Of a stretch of 64,000 nt of DNA, positions 18,608 to 28,825 are shown one piece after another (the stretch's first letter is position 1; every line of letters starts with the position of its first letter). The stretch covers positions 117,990 to 181,989 of the forward strand of contig NZ_JAGTXB010000016.1 of NCBI RefSeq assembly GCF_018224885.1, read 5' to 3'. This DNA comes from Chitinophaga hostae. GTDB taxonomy: Bacteria; Bacteroidota; Bacteroidia; Chitinophagales; Chitinophagaceae. The notes beneath the pieces were generated by a model. It made no database searches. It saw only the letters and a list, made by a program, of their open reading frames with translations, and was not told the DNA's origin. The translations under genes and the position numbers were made by a program.

Positions 18608-19591
18608 ATGGAAGAACTACCTGACTATATAAAAAAGATACTACTCAGAAAGCTCCACGGAGCTTCAGCCAAAGTAGACGAAAGAATAATCGCGGATTGG
18701 GTAGCGCAGCGGCCGGTACGCAAAGAAGAGATCGATCAAATGGATGCCACATGGCAGCAAACGGATGAATGGGTTGCGGAAACAGCATTTGATACTACCA
18801 GCGCGTGGTCAAAAGTAGACCAGCGTATTACAATGGCAGCAGAGAAAGGCACAGGCGCTCCCGTCGCCCTTTTCCGGATCAGTTACCTTTTAAAAATAGT
18901 AACGGCCGCTGCAATAGTAACAGGGTTTATCTTTGGCGGCTGGTGGCTGCACAACCAACGCCAGGAGCGTTTCAACACCATCACCGCCACTGCAGACCAA
19001 CATATTACACTGGCGGAAGGCACTACAGTTTGGTTACGGAAAGGAAGCACGATCCGCTTTCCAAAATTTTTCTTTAAAAAGCAACGTAAAATATCCCTGT
19101 CGGGTGAAGCATATTTTAATGTAAAGACAGCTGTACATCAGCCATTCTCTATTGAAACCCAAAAGGGAATGATCACCGTACTCGGCACCTCCTTCCTCGT
19201 AAACACCGGCCGTCAGGAAAGAGTGGCCGTTATCACAGGGAAAGTATTATTTGCCGATAAAGGTCATCCGCAAAACCAATGTATACTGACGGCCCATGAA
19301 GAAGCGCTTTTTTCAGAAGGAACTTTCGAAAGAAAAACATTTACCAGTCCTCAGCATCTTTGGCAAGATGAATTAAATTTCAGAAGTACGCCATTAAAAG
19401 AAGTAATTCAAACACTTACCATTTTTTATGACAGTGCTGTTAAAATTGATACCACACAATCGCCCCAAGCTGGCGAACTATTGATCACCGCCAGCTTTGG
19501 AAAAGAATCACTGTTACAGGCCGTAGATGAATTAACAAAGCTAACAGGGCTTCATTACAAACGTCAACAAGACACTATTATTCTGTACTAA
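18608..19591 (+). CDS. FecR-family anti-sigma factor
   Basis: The cytoplasmic N-terminal part (1-90) should bind the sigma factor encoded just upstream. One membrane helix lies at about 93-113. A periplasmic FecR domain follows (about 125-235, with ITLAEGTTVWLRKGSTIRF and LSGEAYFNVKT), and a DUF4974 domain ends the protein (about 250-325, with FRSTPLKEVIQTL). A strong Shine-Dalgarno sequence (GGGAGGAG) precedes the ATG. The periplasmic part is expected to contact the signalling domain of the downstream receptor when ligand binds. Confidence 0.93.
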   Translation: MEELPDYIKKILLRKLHGASAKVDERIIADWVAQRPVRKEEIDQMDATWQQTDEWVAETAFDTTSAWSKVDQRITMAAEKGTGAPVALFRISYLLKIVTAAAIVTGFIFGGWWLHNQRQERFNTITATADQHITLAEGTTVWLRKGSTIRFPKFFFKKQRKISLSGEAYFNVKTAVHQPFSIETQKGMITVLGTSFLVNTGRQERVAVITGKVLFADKGHPQNQCILTAHEEALFSEGTFERKTFTSPQHLWQDELNFRSTPLKEVIQTLTIFYDSAVKIDTTQSPQAGELLITASFGKESLLQAVDELTKLTGLHYKRQQDTIILY

Positions 19592-19711
19592 ATTTCTATT
19601 GAACTTATTGTAAGATATTTTCAACATAAGGCATACTATATATTTGACGGTCTACGATCGTTATGGCGCTCTCATTCCAGCAACTGTCACACTACCCGTT
19701 TCCTTATAGCG

Positions 19712-22264
19712 GTGATGCTATGCTTCACCGGCATTTCCAGGCTCCATGCCCAGCAATCCCTGACAAAAAAAATATTTACCTGCCATGCATCCACCGGTAA
19801 TATTCCTACGCTGCTGACGAAGATCAGCGGCTATAGCGGCACCATCATCGAATATTCCACCAACTACCTGACCACAGACAGTACCTTTTCCATCGAAGAG
19901 GGTAATACCATGCTGGGAACGGTACTCCGCAAATTATTAAGCGGTCAGCGGGTAACCATTGAAGAAATAAACAATAAGATTATCCTGTTACCATACCGGG
20001 AAAAAAAATTACCCGAGAAATATTCCCTGTACGGTTTTACAATAGAGGAAGGCAGCATGGAACCACTGGCCTACGCCACTATAAGAGACCTCGCATCCGA
20101 TGAGGTTTGCCAGGCCAACAGGTTTGGGTATTACAACATAGCGTTAGCACCTGGCATACATTACCTGGAGGTCAGACACAGAAGTCTGCCTCCCAAAACG
20201 ATCACCGTTACATTAGATGCCTCTACCAGGAAAAATCTTGTTATCTCCCCCATCAAACTGGCGGAAGTAAAAATCGATGCGGGTAATGTGCTCCAGCAGG
20301 ATGGCGGCTCAAGAATGGACAAATACCAGGCTGATGCCTACAATAATTTTTTGGGAGAAAGTGACCCTGTCAGATCCTTATACCTGCTGCCAGGCAATGT
20401 GGAAACACAGGAAACCACGGGGAAACTGGTGGTCAGAGGCGGTGATCCGGATCAGAGTATCTTCCTGCTGGATGGTAACCAGGTTTTTAATCCCAGCCAT
20501 TTGCTGGGTGAAATTTCTATCGTCAACAATACGCTCGTTAAATCCATCAGGCAATATAAAAATGATTTCCCCAGCCGCTTTGATGGGGCCATCTCCTCTA
20601 TTACGGAAGTCAACACGAAAGACGGAAGCATGGAAAAGTGGACCGGCGAGGCCAGCGCGGGACTGCTGGCCGGCGCCATGGCCGTAGAAGGGCCCCTACG
20701 CAGGAAAACTACCGCTTTCATGTTCTCTATGCGTCATAGCTGGTCTGATCCGCTTCTTAATATCCTCGATGATAACTATCGGCTCCGGTTCTACGATCTT
20801 CATTTCAAACTAACACATCTCATCAATGCAAACAATAAATTGATGTTTACCGGCTATATAGGTAAAGATCGTCTCAACCTGCGCAACCAGGACTATCAGC
20901 ATTTGCAGGTCTGGGGAAACCGGCTGGGGACTATTAACTGGCTTCATTTGCTCGGCGCCCGTGCATTTGTAAGCACTACTTTCAATGCGAGCAATTACAA
21001 CAACCTCGCAGGGATCAAGTTTTCTATATTCAATGATAGCACCGGCCAAATGGAGGATAGCAAAGCATTTAATAACTATGCATCTATTGAAAAACTGGAA
21101 GCAAAAACCCAGTTTGAATTCAACCCTTTTCCAAATGCAAGGTTCCGGTATGGCGCCAGGTATACGCATACCACCATCAGACCTTTTAACACCAATATCA
21201 CACCGGAGTTCCTGGAGCAAACGGACTATTATCAACCTATGCAGCCACTCCGGTTCAGGGAATTTTCCAGCTATGTTGAAACTGAGCTGGGCTTTGGCGC
21301 CAATATTTTAGTGAGACCCGGACTTAACTACGCCGTGTATAAATTCAGGGACTATTCCCATTGTTCCCTTCAACCCCGGTTATTTGCGGCGTGGCGCATC
21401 AGCAAATACCAGCAGCTCACCTTTTCGTATGCCCGTATGGTGCAATACCTTCACCAGGTAAGCAGCCCGTTTATGGGTGTTAACAGCGAGTTTTGGGTGC
21501 CAAGTACGGGGTTATTGCGTCCTGTTGAAAGCCATATGGTAAATGCAGGATATAATTACAATGATAAAAAAGGACTATTCCTCTCCGCAGATGTTTATTA
21601 TAAAGCGATGAGAAATAATACCAACTTCGCAGAAAAGGGAAATATTTTCTATGATGAAGATTCCTGGGAAACGGATATCCTCGCAGGAAAAGGCTGGAGC
21701 TACGGACTTGAATTACTTTCCCGCAAGGAAATTAAGAAATGGCAGTTCCAGCTCTCTTATGCGCTCACCAGGAGCGAAAGACAATTTGCCGGCATCAACG
21801 AAGGGAAAAGATATCCCTTCCGCTATGATCGTCGGCATAATATAAATGCCACTATCAACTATTCGCCCTTTAAGAACTGGGATCTTGGGCTGGTATGGTA
21901 TTTCAGCTCAGGTGATGCTATGTTTCTGCCTCCCGGTACAACAGATGATTTTGATAACCCCGCACCGGCAAATCCCGGTAATAAGAACCCGGACAATAAA
22001 ACCCCTTTCATTTATGACAGGAGAGGCTACCAGCTCAGGCGGCTTCCCCCCTATCATCGTCTGAATTTTAATACCAGTTTCTCGTTCCCGACCGGCAAAC
22101 AACTCACCCACAAAATATCCGCGGGTCTTTACAATGCCTATCAGGCCCACAATAAATACATACCAGACGTGTGGAACCTCGAGGATAGCGGTTATAACAC
22201 CACCGTATCAGGAAGCCGTGTCTTTGACCTTACCTTTTATTTATCTTATACACTCAAATTCTGA
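19712..22264 (+). CDS. TonB-dependent receptor with STN signalling domain (FecA-like)
   Basis: After a signal sequence ending in RLHAQQ there is an STN domain (about 20-80, with GNIPTLLTKISGYSGTIIEY), a carboxypeptidase-regulatory-like domain (about 110-180), a plug (about 200-310, with GKLVVRGGDPDQSIFLLDG) and a 22-strand-type barrel. The STN domain makes it the sensor of the upstream FecR/sigma pair. The start is uncertain: the listed GTG at 19712 and the ATG at 19715 give a signal peptide with no positive charges. The frame is open upstream back to the FecR stop and encodes a basic stretch there, but I find no standard start codon in it. The ligand is unknown; siderophores or sugars are usual. 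Confidence 0.88.
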   Translation: MMLCFTGISRLHAQQSLTKKIFTCHASTGNIPTLLTKISGYSGTIIEYSTNYLTTDSTFSIEEGNTMLGTVLRKLLSGQRVTIEEINNKIILLPYREKKLPEKYSLYGFTIEEGSMEPLAYATIRDLASDEVCQANRFGYYNIALAPGIHYLEVRHRSLPPKTITVTLDASTRKNLVISPIKLAEVKIDAGNVLQQDGGSRMDKYQADAYNNFLGESDPVRSLYLLPGNVETQETTGKLVVRGGDPDQSIFLLDGNQVFNPSHLLGEISIVNNTLVKSIRQYKNDFPSRFDGAISSITEVNTKDGSMEKWTGEASAGLLAGAMAVEGPLRRKTTAFMFSMRHSWSDPLLNILDDNYRLRFYDLHFKLTHLINANNKLMFTGYIGKDRLNLRNQDYQHLQVWGNRLGTINWLHLLGARAFVSTTFNASNYNNLAGIKFSIFNDSTGQMEDSKAFNNYASIEKLEAKTQFEFNPFPNARFRYGARYTHTTIRPFNTNITPEFLEQTDYYQPMQPLRFREFSSYVETELGFGANILVRPGLNYAVYKFRDYSHCSLQPRLFAAWRISKYQQLTFSYARMVQYLHQVSSPFMGVNSEFWVPSTGLLRPVESHMVNAGYNYNDKKGLFLSADVYYKAMRNNTNFAEKGNIFYDEDSWETDILAGKGWSYGLELLSRKEIKKWQFQLSYALTRSERQFAGINEGKRYPFRYDRRHNINATINYSPFKNWDLGLVWYFSSGDAMFLPPGTTDDFDNPAPANPGNKNPDNKTPFIYDRRGYQLRRLPPYHRLNFNTSFSFPTGKQLTHKISAGLYNAYQAHNKYIPDVWNLEDSGYNTTVSGSRVFDLTFYLSYTLKF

Positions 22265-22373
22265 TTTTTTTTATTGCCGCGTAGGAGGTTTTCACTTTTT
22301 GCTGTTTTCCCTGCAGATATGGTTATGTTAACCCCAATGACATTTTTGGCTCATATCCTACCTACAACTTGGG

Positions 22374-22399
22374 GGCGCTTTACAGCGCCTCTTTTTTTT
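22374..22399 (+). terminator. Rho-independent terminator after the FecA-like gene
   Basis: The stem ggcgct/agcgcc (22374-22379 and 22384-22389) closes a TTAC loop and is followed by C and eight T residues. It separates the sigma/FecR/receptor set from the metal-efflux operon. Confidence 0.85.
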
Positions 22400-22543
22400 G
22401 CACGATACAAACATCGCTATAATAATAAAATGTTAAAGATCCTCTTTTGCTTTGAAGGCAATAGGAAGATAACCACCATTTCATGTTTATAGAGCATACA
22501 GATCATCGTATCACATTTATCAGCAAATTAAAAATGAGAAAAA

Positions 22544-23272
22544 ATGAGAAAAATGAACACTTCAAAAGTTGTCTCCGCATGTGTATTAATAGGTATATCA
22601 ATAGCTGCCTGCAAAAAGAAATCAGACAACACACCTGATGCGCCTGTATCTTATCTGCAGGTGATACACACCTCTCCTAAAACAGCAGAGCTGATGGTGA
22701 ATGTAAACGAAAAGAAAATGCAGCAGAAAGTACAATACCTGTCTGTCCAAAAACCATACGTATCACTAAATTCCGGCAAAGACGTTCCCGTTAAATTAAC
22801 ACTGGGAAATAATATAGTGGGAGAAAACAAGTTCACTTTCGAAAATGCTACGAGCTACAGTTTATTCATTTATGATACACTAAAGAATAACAAAGTAAAA
22901 TTCATTGTACTAAAAGATGTGCTCAGTAATCCCGGCGCGACTAAAGCAAATGTCCGTTTCCTTCATCTTTCTCCAAACACTACACCAGTGGACATTGACG
23001 TATTTAAAGGTAACGATAGTATCAGGCTGGTAAAAGCAACCGCCTATATCGGCGATAATCCCGACGCAGCTGCACTCGCACCATTTAAAACTATTATCGC
23101 AGGTACCTATCGTGTAAAAGTAAAAATACAGGTGGGCGCAAAACCTGTTACCCTCCTGGATATCCCTTCGCTCAAACTGGAAGGACAAAGAACCGCTACC
23201 ATATTTTTGAAGGGTCTTACCAACGGCACGGCAGATGCTGCCACCGGCTTACAATTATGGTTGCATAAATAA
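22544..23272 (+). CDS. DUF4397 domain lipoprotein
   Basis: A lipoprotein signal (MNTSKVVSACVLIGISIAAC) starts at the ATG at 22553; another ATG at 22544 adds three residues. Two DUF4397 immunoglobulin-like modules follow, opening with YLQVIHTSPKTAELMVNV and VRFLHLSPNTTPVDIDVF. Such proteins are cell-envelope lipoproteins of unknown role. It leads the metal-efflux genes with a gap of only 41 bp, so it is probably in the same operon. Any function in metal handling is unproven. Confidence 0.8.
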   Translation: MRKMNTSKVVSACVLIGISIAACKKKSDNTPDAPVSYLQVIHTSPKTAELMVNVNEKKMQQKVQYLSVQKPYVSLNSGKDVPVKLTLGNNIVGENKFTFENATSYSLFIYDTLKNNKVKFIVLKDVLSNPGATKANVRFLHLSPNTTPVDIDVFKGNDSIRLVKATAYIGDNPDAAALAPFKTIIAGTYRVKVKIQVGAKPVTLLDIPSLKLEGQRTATIFLKGLTNGTADAATGLQLWLHK

Positions 23273-23313
23273 ATACAACAGCTCCTGCACTCACGGCTAT
23301 TAACAATGGTATA

Positions 23314-24420
23314 ATGAAACATATAAAGGCTTTACTTTACAGCACACTATTACTGACATCATGCGCACAAAAAACTGTACGGACACCCGTTAACAGCTGT
23401 GAGTTACATGGCGATACTGTAATTGTGCATCCGCAATCCGTTCTGGCAAAAAAAATCCATATCGATACGATTACCACAAAGCTGCTGTGTCAGAAGATGC
23501 CCGCGGTAGGTCTTGTAAAACTGATTCCGAACCAGTTTGCAGAAATAGCGCCCACCTTTTCCGGCAGGATCATTTCGGCCTACTTAAAACTGGGCATGCG
23601 CGTCACCCCCGCCACTCCCCTGTTTGCGATGAGCTCACCGGATTTTATCCTGGCACAAAAGGCTTTTTTCCAGGCAAAAGAACAACTGCTCCTGGCGGAG
23701 AAAAAATTAACACGGCAACGTAGTTTGGTCGCCAATGGCGTTGGTATTCAAAAGGAACTGGAAGAAGCACAAATGAATTACGACGTAGAAAAGAAAGAGT
23801 ATGAGAGTGCCCGGTTGAGTATCCGCCTATTTAAAGCAAATCCTGATGATTTAATACTGGGACAACCGCTTATCATTTACGCACCTATTGCCGGAGAGAT
23901 AGTGGAGAACAAGGTAGTGGTAGGGCAACTCATCAAAAATGATGGCGCCAGTGTAGCTGCTGTGGCCGAGCTATCCAAAGTATGGGTAGCAGGCCACCTC
24001 AAGGAAAAAGATATGGGTGCTATACGTCAGCTGCATCAATCCCAGATAACCATTGCTGCATTGCCGGATAAAACGGTAAAGGGGAGAATTTTCCATATCA
24101 ACGAATTGATCGATGAAAGCTCGCGGAGTGTGGAAGTACTGATGGAATGCGAAAATGCGGATCATTTGCTCAAGCCGGGTATGTTTGTAAATGTTAATTT
24201 TGAGAACACACCTCAGCCAACCATCCTCATTGCACCCAAAGCTTTGTTGCAGCAAAGTAATACCTCCTTCGTGTTCCGGCAGATAGCTGCCGGTAAATAC
24301 GTACGCCAAACAGTGGAAACCAATGGTATCCAGGACAACAAAGTGGTCGTAAAATCCGGGCTTTCAAAAAACGATACGATCATCAGCGATGGCGCCTATT
24401 ATCTGCTGGACGCCAGATAG
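23314..24420 (+). CDS. RND efflux periplasmic adaptor (CzcB/CusB-like membrane fusion protein)
   Basis: A lipoprotein signal ends at LLLTSCAQ (Cys17). The mature protein has split biotinyl-lipoyl-like parts (APTFSGRIISAYLKLGMRV and YAPIAGEIVENKVVVGQ) flanking a coiled-coil hairpin (about 120-170), then beta-barrel and membrane-proximal domains. It joins the inner-membrane pump to the outer-membrane channel encoded just downstream. At 368 residues it is a normal adaptor. It lacks the His-rich N-terminal extension found in some zinc-efflux adaptors. Confidence 0.9.
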   Translation: MKHIKALLYSTLLLTSCAQKTVRTPVNSCELHGDTVIVHPQSVLAKKIHIDTITTKLLCQKMPAVGLVKLIPNQFAEIAPTFSGRIISAYLKLGMRVTPATPLFAMSSPDFILAQKAFFQAKEQLLLAEKKLTRQRSLVANGVGIQKELEEAQMNYDVEKKEYESARLSIRLFKANPDDLILGQPLIIYAPIAGEIVENKVVVGQLIKNDGASVAAVAELSKVWVAGHLKEKDMGAIRQLHQSQITIAALPDKTVKGRIFHINELIDESSRSVEVLMECENADHLLKPGMFVNVNFENTPQPTILIAPKALLQQSNTSFVFRQIAAGKYVRQTVETNGIQDNKVVVKSGLSKNDTIISDGAYYLLDAR

Positions 24421-24446
24421 CAATCACGCACTAATCCAAGAACAAC

Positions 24447-27400
24447 ATGATGAACCTGATTTATTTAACCATCAGAAAAAGATGGTTACTGATAGGCTTT
24501 TTTCTAATGCTGGCATTGTTTGGCTACTATTCCTGGAAACAATTGTCTATCGAAGCATACCCGGACATAGCCGATGTAAGCGCCCAGATTATCACGCAGG
24601 TGCCAGGTTTGGCCGCAGAGGAAATGGAGCAACAGATCACCATCCCGGTGGAAAGGGTGTTGAACGGCCTTCCCGGCATGAGCGTTATGCGCAGCAAAAG
24701 TACTTTTGGCTTATCTATCGTCACCATTGTTTTCCAGGATGGCTATGAAGATTACTGGGCACGGCAACGCATCAACGAAAGATTGAATGCGCTTACGCTG
24801 CCCTACAATGCAAAGCCCGGGATGGATCCATTGACGTCGCCCATAGGTGAAATTTTCAGGTATGTTATTGAGAGCAAAGGGCATGACCTGCGGGAACTTA
24901 CCGACCTTCAAAACTGGGTAATTGTGCCACGCCTGAAACAGGAAGCGGGCGTTACCAATGTCACCAATTTTGGCGGCATCACTACGCAGTACCAGGTGGA
25001 ACTGGATCCTGCCCGGCTGGAACAGTACCAGCTGTCGCTCAGTGATATCCAGGCCGCCATCACCAATAATAATGCAAATGCCGGCGGAAGCATTCTTAAC
25101 CAGGGTGATCTTGGCTATGTGATCCGTGGCATCGGGCTGGTGAAAACACTGGAAGGACTTGGTGACCTGGTCATTAAAACAACCAACGGTGTACCTATAC
25201 TGCTGAAAGATGTAGGAGAACTCAAATATGGCAACCTGGAACGAAAAAGCATCCTGGGTTTTACAGACCGGGAAGTAAATTATAATGAAAGTATTGAGGG
25301 TGTGGTACAGTTGCTAAAAGGACAGAATCCTTCATTGGTACTGCAGGGAGTACACAACGCTATTGATGATCTCAACCAGCACCTGCTTCCTGAAGGCGTC
25401 CGTATCCGGCCGTATATGGATCGGACAGACCTGGTGAATACTACGCTGAATACCGTTTCACACACACTGATAGAGGGAATGATGCTGGTAATTATAGTCC
25501 TCATCGTATTCCTGGGCAGCTGGCGCGGTGCGCTGATTGTGGCAATTACAATACCATTGGCATTATTGATCGCCTTTATACTGATGTATTTTACCAACAT
25601 CCCGGCCAACCTGCTTTCGCTGGGGGCTATTGATTTCGGGATCATTGTGGATGGGGCTATCGTTATGATGGAAACGATCCTGAAAAAGCGGGAAGAAAAT
25701 GAACTGGTACCACTGGAAGAACGTTCAGTGGCAGAGCGGGCAGCGCTTGTTGGCAAGCCGGTGTTATTTGCCACCATCATTATCATTACCGCCTACCTGC
25801 CTTTGTTTGCATTTGAAAGAGTGGAACGCAAGCTGTTTACACCTATGGCATTTACGGTCAGCTATGCTTTGATAGGCGCCCTGATAGTAGCGATGTTGTT
25901 AATTCCGGGGCTGGCTTATGCGGTTTACAGAAAGCCGCGTAAACTATATCATAACAAATGGCTGGAAAAATTATCGGTGATTTACCTGGCCCGGATCAAA
26001 AAGATCATGCAAAAACCGGCGAGGGTGTTGTGGCCGTTATGTTTGGTACTGATCAGTGCAGCTATACTGTCCGTTACGGTGGGGAAAGACTTTCTTCCCT
26101 CATTGGATGAAGGTTCCATCTGGTTGCAGGTACAGCTCCCTACAGGCATCTCGCTGCAAAAGTCAAAAGAAATGAGTGACTCGTTACGAACGGTAACCAT
26201 GAAACACAGGGAGATCACCTATATGATGGTGCATGCCGGCAGAAATGACGATGGAACAGATCCCTGGTCGGCCTCCCATTTTGAATGTTCCATAGGACTC
26301 CAGCCTTACAAAGAATGGCCGAAAGGGAAAACCAAAGCAGATCTCATTGATGAACTGGTGGCGGACTATGCAGCTATGCCAGGCTATACCGTCGGGTTTA
26401 GCCAACCCATGATCGACAACGTAATGGACCGTATATCCGGCGCCCATAGTGAACTGGTAGTAAAAGTTTATGGAGATGATTTTGCAGAAACCCGGCGGAT
26501 AGCACAACAGGTGCTTCAAACGCTCCGGAAAATAAAAGGCGCCGTTGATCTTTCCATTGACCAGGAGCCGCCGTTGCCACAACTGCAGATTAAAATAGAC
26601 AGGGCTGCTGTAGCCCAATACGGACTTAATGTAAGTACTGTTTCTGAGCTGATAGAAGTAGCTATTGGCGGAAAAGCCGTGTCACAGCTTTTTACGGGCA
26701 ACAAAGTGTATGATATCACCTGTCGTTATAAAGAGCAAAGCCGGAACACGCCGGAGAAAATTGCCAACCTGATGCTCCCAACTCCCACCGGCGCCAGGAT
26801 TCCTTTGTCGCAGGTAGCTACTATCAGCACTACCACCGGGGAGGGTACTATCACCCGGGAAATGAATAAAAGGCATTTAACAGTGAAACTAAACCTGCGG
26901 AATGTGGATCTCTCCTCTTTTATGGAGCAGGCCAGGAGCAGTATTGAAAAACAAGTTCCCTACGATCACGGTAAATACCGGGTTGTTTGGGGCGGCCAAT
27001 TCGAGAATCAAAAACGTGCATATGCAAAACTTGCCGTAGTGGTTCCGGTAACGCTATTGTTTATGTTCTTCCTCTTATATGGCGCATTTGGCCGGTTCCG
27101 GCAAGCCGGACTGATACTCAGTATTGTACCACTGGCGCTGTTTGGTGGCATGCTTGCGCTCAACATCCGGGGCATGACACTGAACGTATCTTCCGCAGTT
27201 GGCTTTATCGCTTTGTTTGGTGTAGCTATTCAAAATGGCGTGATCATGATTTCCAATTTCAATGAACTGCGCATGCAGGGAGCTACATTGTTGGATGCCG
27301 TGATAGCCGGTGCAGCTAACAGGTTCAGACCCATACTGATGACTGCTACAGTGGCTATTCTTGGTTTGTTACCGGCATCGCTGGCTACCGGTATTGGCTC

Positions 27401-27545
27401 AGATGTTCAGCGTCCACTGGCAACGGTAGTGGTATATGGGTTGCTGGCCGCTACCGCTATTACACTATTTGTATTGCCGGCTTTATATTATTTGTCTGAA
27501 AGCAAATGGGGCGCTGCAGACTATCAGAAAAAGGATGAAAAATAA
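24447..27545 (+). CDS. Heavy-metal efflux RND transporter (CzcA/CusA family)
   Basis: This 1032-residue inner-membrane proton antiporter has the twelve-helix RND layout with two large periplasmic loops. The N-terminal SIEAYPDIADVSAQIITQVP and PVERVLNGLPGM are typical of the HME subfamily. The helix-4 motif is DFGIIVDGAIVMMET. The aspartates in that motif resemble CzcA/CnrA-type pumps for divalent cations (Co, Zn, Cd, Ni) more than CusA (Cu, Ag), so I favour divalent metal; this is inference. Adaptor, pump and outer-membrane channel genes are adjacent, and the channel gene overlaps this one by 11 bp. Confidence 0.92.
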   Translation: MMNLIYLTIRKRWLLIGFFLMLALFGYYSWKQLSIEAYPDIADVSAQIITQVPGLAAEEMEQQITIPVERVLNGLPGMSVMRSKSTFGLSIVTIVFQDGYEDYWARQRINERLNALTLPYNAKPGMDPLTSPIGEIFRYVIESKGHDLRELTDLQNWVIVPRLKQEAGVTNVTNFGGITTQYQVELDPARLEQYQLSLSDIQAAITNNNANAGGSILNQGDLGYVIRGIGLVKTLEGLGDLVIKTTNGVPILLKDVGELKYGNLERKSILGFTDREVNYNESIEGVVQLLKGQNPSLVLQGVHNAIDDLNQHLLPEGVRIRPYMDRTDLVNTTLNTVSHTLIEGMMLVIIVLIVFLGSWRGALIVAITIPLALLIAFILMYFTNIPANLLSLGAIDFGIIVDGAIVMMETILKKREENELVPLEERSVAERAALVGKPVLFATIIIITAYLPLFAFERVERKLFTPMAFTVSYALIGALIVAMLLIPGLAYAVYRKPRKLYHNKWLEKLSVIYLARIKKIMQKPARVLWPLCLVLISAAILSVTVGKDFLPSLDEGSIWLQVQLPTGISLQKSKEMSDSLRTVTMKHREITYMMVHAGRNDDGTDPWSASHFECSIGLQPYKEWPKGKTKADLIDELVADYAAMPGYTVGFSQPMIDNVMDRISGAHSELVVKVYGDDFAETRRIAQQVLQTLRKIKGAVDLSIDQEPPLPQLQIKIDRAAVAQYGLNVSTVSELIEVAIGGKAVSQLFTGNKVYDITCRYKEQSRNTPEKIANLMLPTPTGARIPLSQVATISTTTGEGTITREMNKRHLTVKLNLRNVDLSSFMEQARSSIEKQVPYDHGKYRVVWGGQFENQKRAYAKLAVVVPVTLLFMFFLLYGAFGRFRQAGLILSIVPLALFGGMLALNIRGMTLNVSSAVGFIALFGVAIQNGVIMISNFNELRMQGATLLDAVIAGAANRFRPILMTATVAILGLLPASLATGIGSDVQRPLATVVVYGLLAATAITLFVLPALYYLSESKWGAADYQKKDEK

Positions 27546-28815
27546 AAAACAGATGGTTATCAGATACAGCAGTATTTTATTACTGTTTTTTTCAACAGTA
27601 CAGGTGAATGCGCAAACAAAAGATTCGCTGACCTACACCCGCTTCCTGGCTGGGGTAACAAATAATAACCTGGCATACGTAACGGAGCGATTCAATGTTA
27701 GCCTGGCAACAGCAAGGTTTGCGGCGGCCAAAGTGTTTCCCGATCCCAGCCTCTCGTTTGGCTGGATAGATAACGGTCAGAAAAGAATGAAGATGGGATA
27801 TGGATTTAACACGGGTGTGAACTGGTTGCTGGAGCTGGGTAACAAAAGGCAGGCCAGGACCAGCGTTGCGCGGAGCCAGCTGGAATTAACCACCCTGCTG
27901 TTGGAAAATTATTATCGCAATCTGCGCGCAGATGCCACGCTGGCCTATCTGCAGGCAATACTACAGGAAAACCTGCTTAAAGTAAACCAGGAATCTTATC
28001 AAAGCCTTTCCTTATTTGCCCGCGCTGATAGTATCCGCTTCAAATTGGGAGAAATAAAAGCAGTCGATGCCCGTCAGAGCAAACTGGAAGCCGGCAACAT
28101 GCAGAATACCGTATACCGGAGCGAGGCCGGCTTTCAGGCAGCCCTTTTACAACTGGGCATGCTGATGGGGAAAGCAGCTGATACGCTCTACTACCCTGTT
28201 GTTGCCAAACCCAGCTTTGACCGGGAATTCAGTTTAAAGGAACTGATAAATTCCGCTGTCAGCAACCGGGCAGACATACTGGCTGCCGGAAAGGATAAGG
28301 AGGTGGCCGGCAATATGGTGAAGCTGGCGCAGGCAAACCGGATGCCGGACCTCGGATTAAACCTGGGAATGGCGCAAAACACCGGCGCCACCAATGTAAT
28401 AGCGCCTACCCCTTCTACCAATGTTATTTCAGCAGGCATTTCCATACCATTGAAATTTTCCGGCAGATCCAGGGCAGAATTACTTTCAGCACAATACAGT
28501 GCCGCCCAGGCAGCAGCCCGGTATCAACAGGCTGCCCTGCAGGTGCAAACCGAAGTAGCCACCAGTTACTATAACTACCTCTCCGCCCGTAAACAGGTAA
28601 CCCAGTTTCATACCGGGTTATTACAGGAAGCAGAGAAAGCACTGGAAGGTAAAATATATAGTTATCGATCCGGTGAAATTAACCTGCTGGAGGTTTTAAA
28701 TGCGCAACGCACCTATAATAGCCTGAAACAAAGCTATTACGAGGCATTGAACGGGTATGCCGTTGCATTGGTAGAAATGGAAAGAACTGCCGGTATCTGG
28801 GACATTAACCTATAA
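27535..28815 (+). CDS. TolC-family outer-membrane channel (CzcC/CusC-like)
   Basis: The start at 27535 gives a normal signal peptide (MKNKKQMVIRYSSILLLFFS, ending in NAQ) and overlaps the pump gene by 11 bp; a longer frame from 27436 lies inside the pump gene and is unlikely. The two OEP repeats are rich in Ala, Gln, Leu and Ser. The conserved end includes YRSGEINLLEVLNAQRTYNS. It completes the three-part efflux complex from cytoplasm or periplasm to the outside. It is a normal length for the family (426 residues). Confidence 0.9.
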   Translation: MKNKKQMVIRYSSILLLFFSTVQVNAQTKDSLTYTRFLAGVTNNNLAYVTERFNVSLATARFAAAKVFPDPSLSFGWIDNGQKRMKMGYGFNTGVNWLLELGNKRQARTSVARSQLELTTLLLENYYRNLRADATLAYLQAILQENLLKVNQESYQSLSLFARADSIRFKLGEIKAVDARQSKLEAGNMQNTVYRSEAGFQAALLQLGMLMGKAADTLYYPVVAKPSFDREFSLKELINSAVSNRADILAAGKDKEVAGNMVKLAQANRMPDLGLNLGMAQNTGATNVIAPTPSTNVISAGISIPLKFSGRSRAELLSAQYSAAQAAARYQQAALQVQTEVATSYYNYLSARKQVTQFHTGLLQEAEKALEGKIYSYRSGEINLLEVLNAQRTYNSLKQSYYEALNGYAVALVEMERTAGIWDINL

Positions 28816-28825
28816 AACATCTGAT

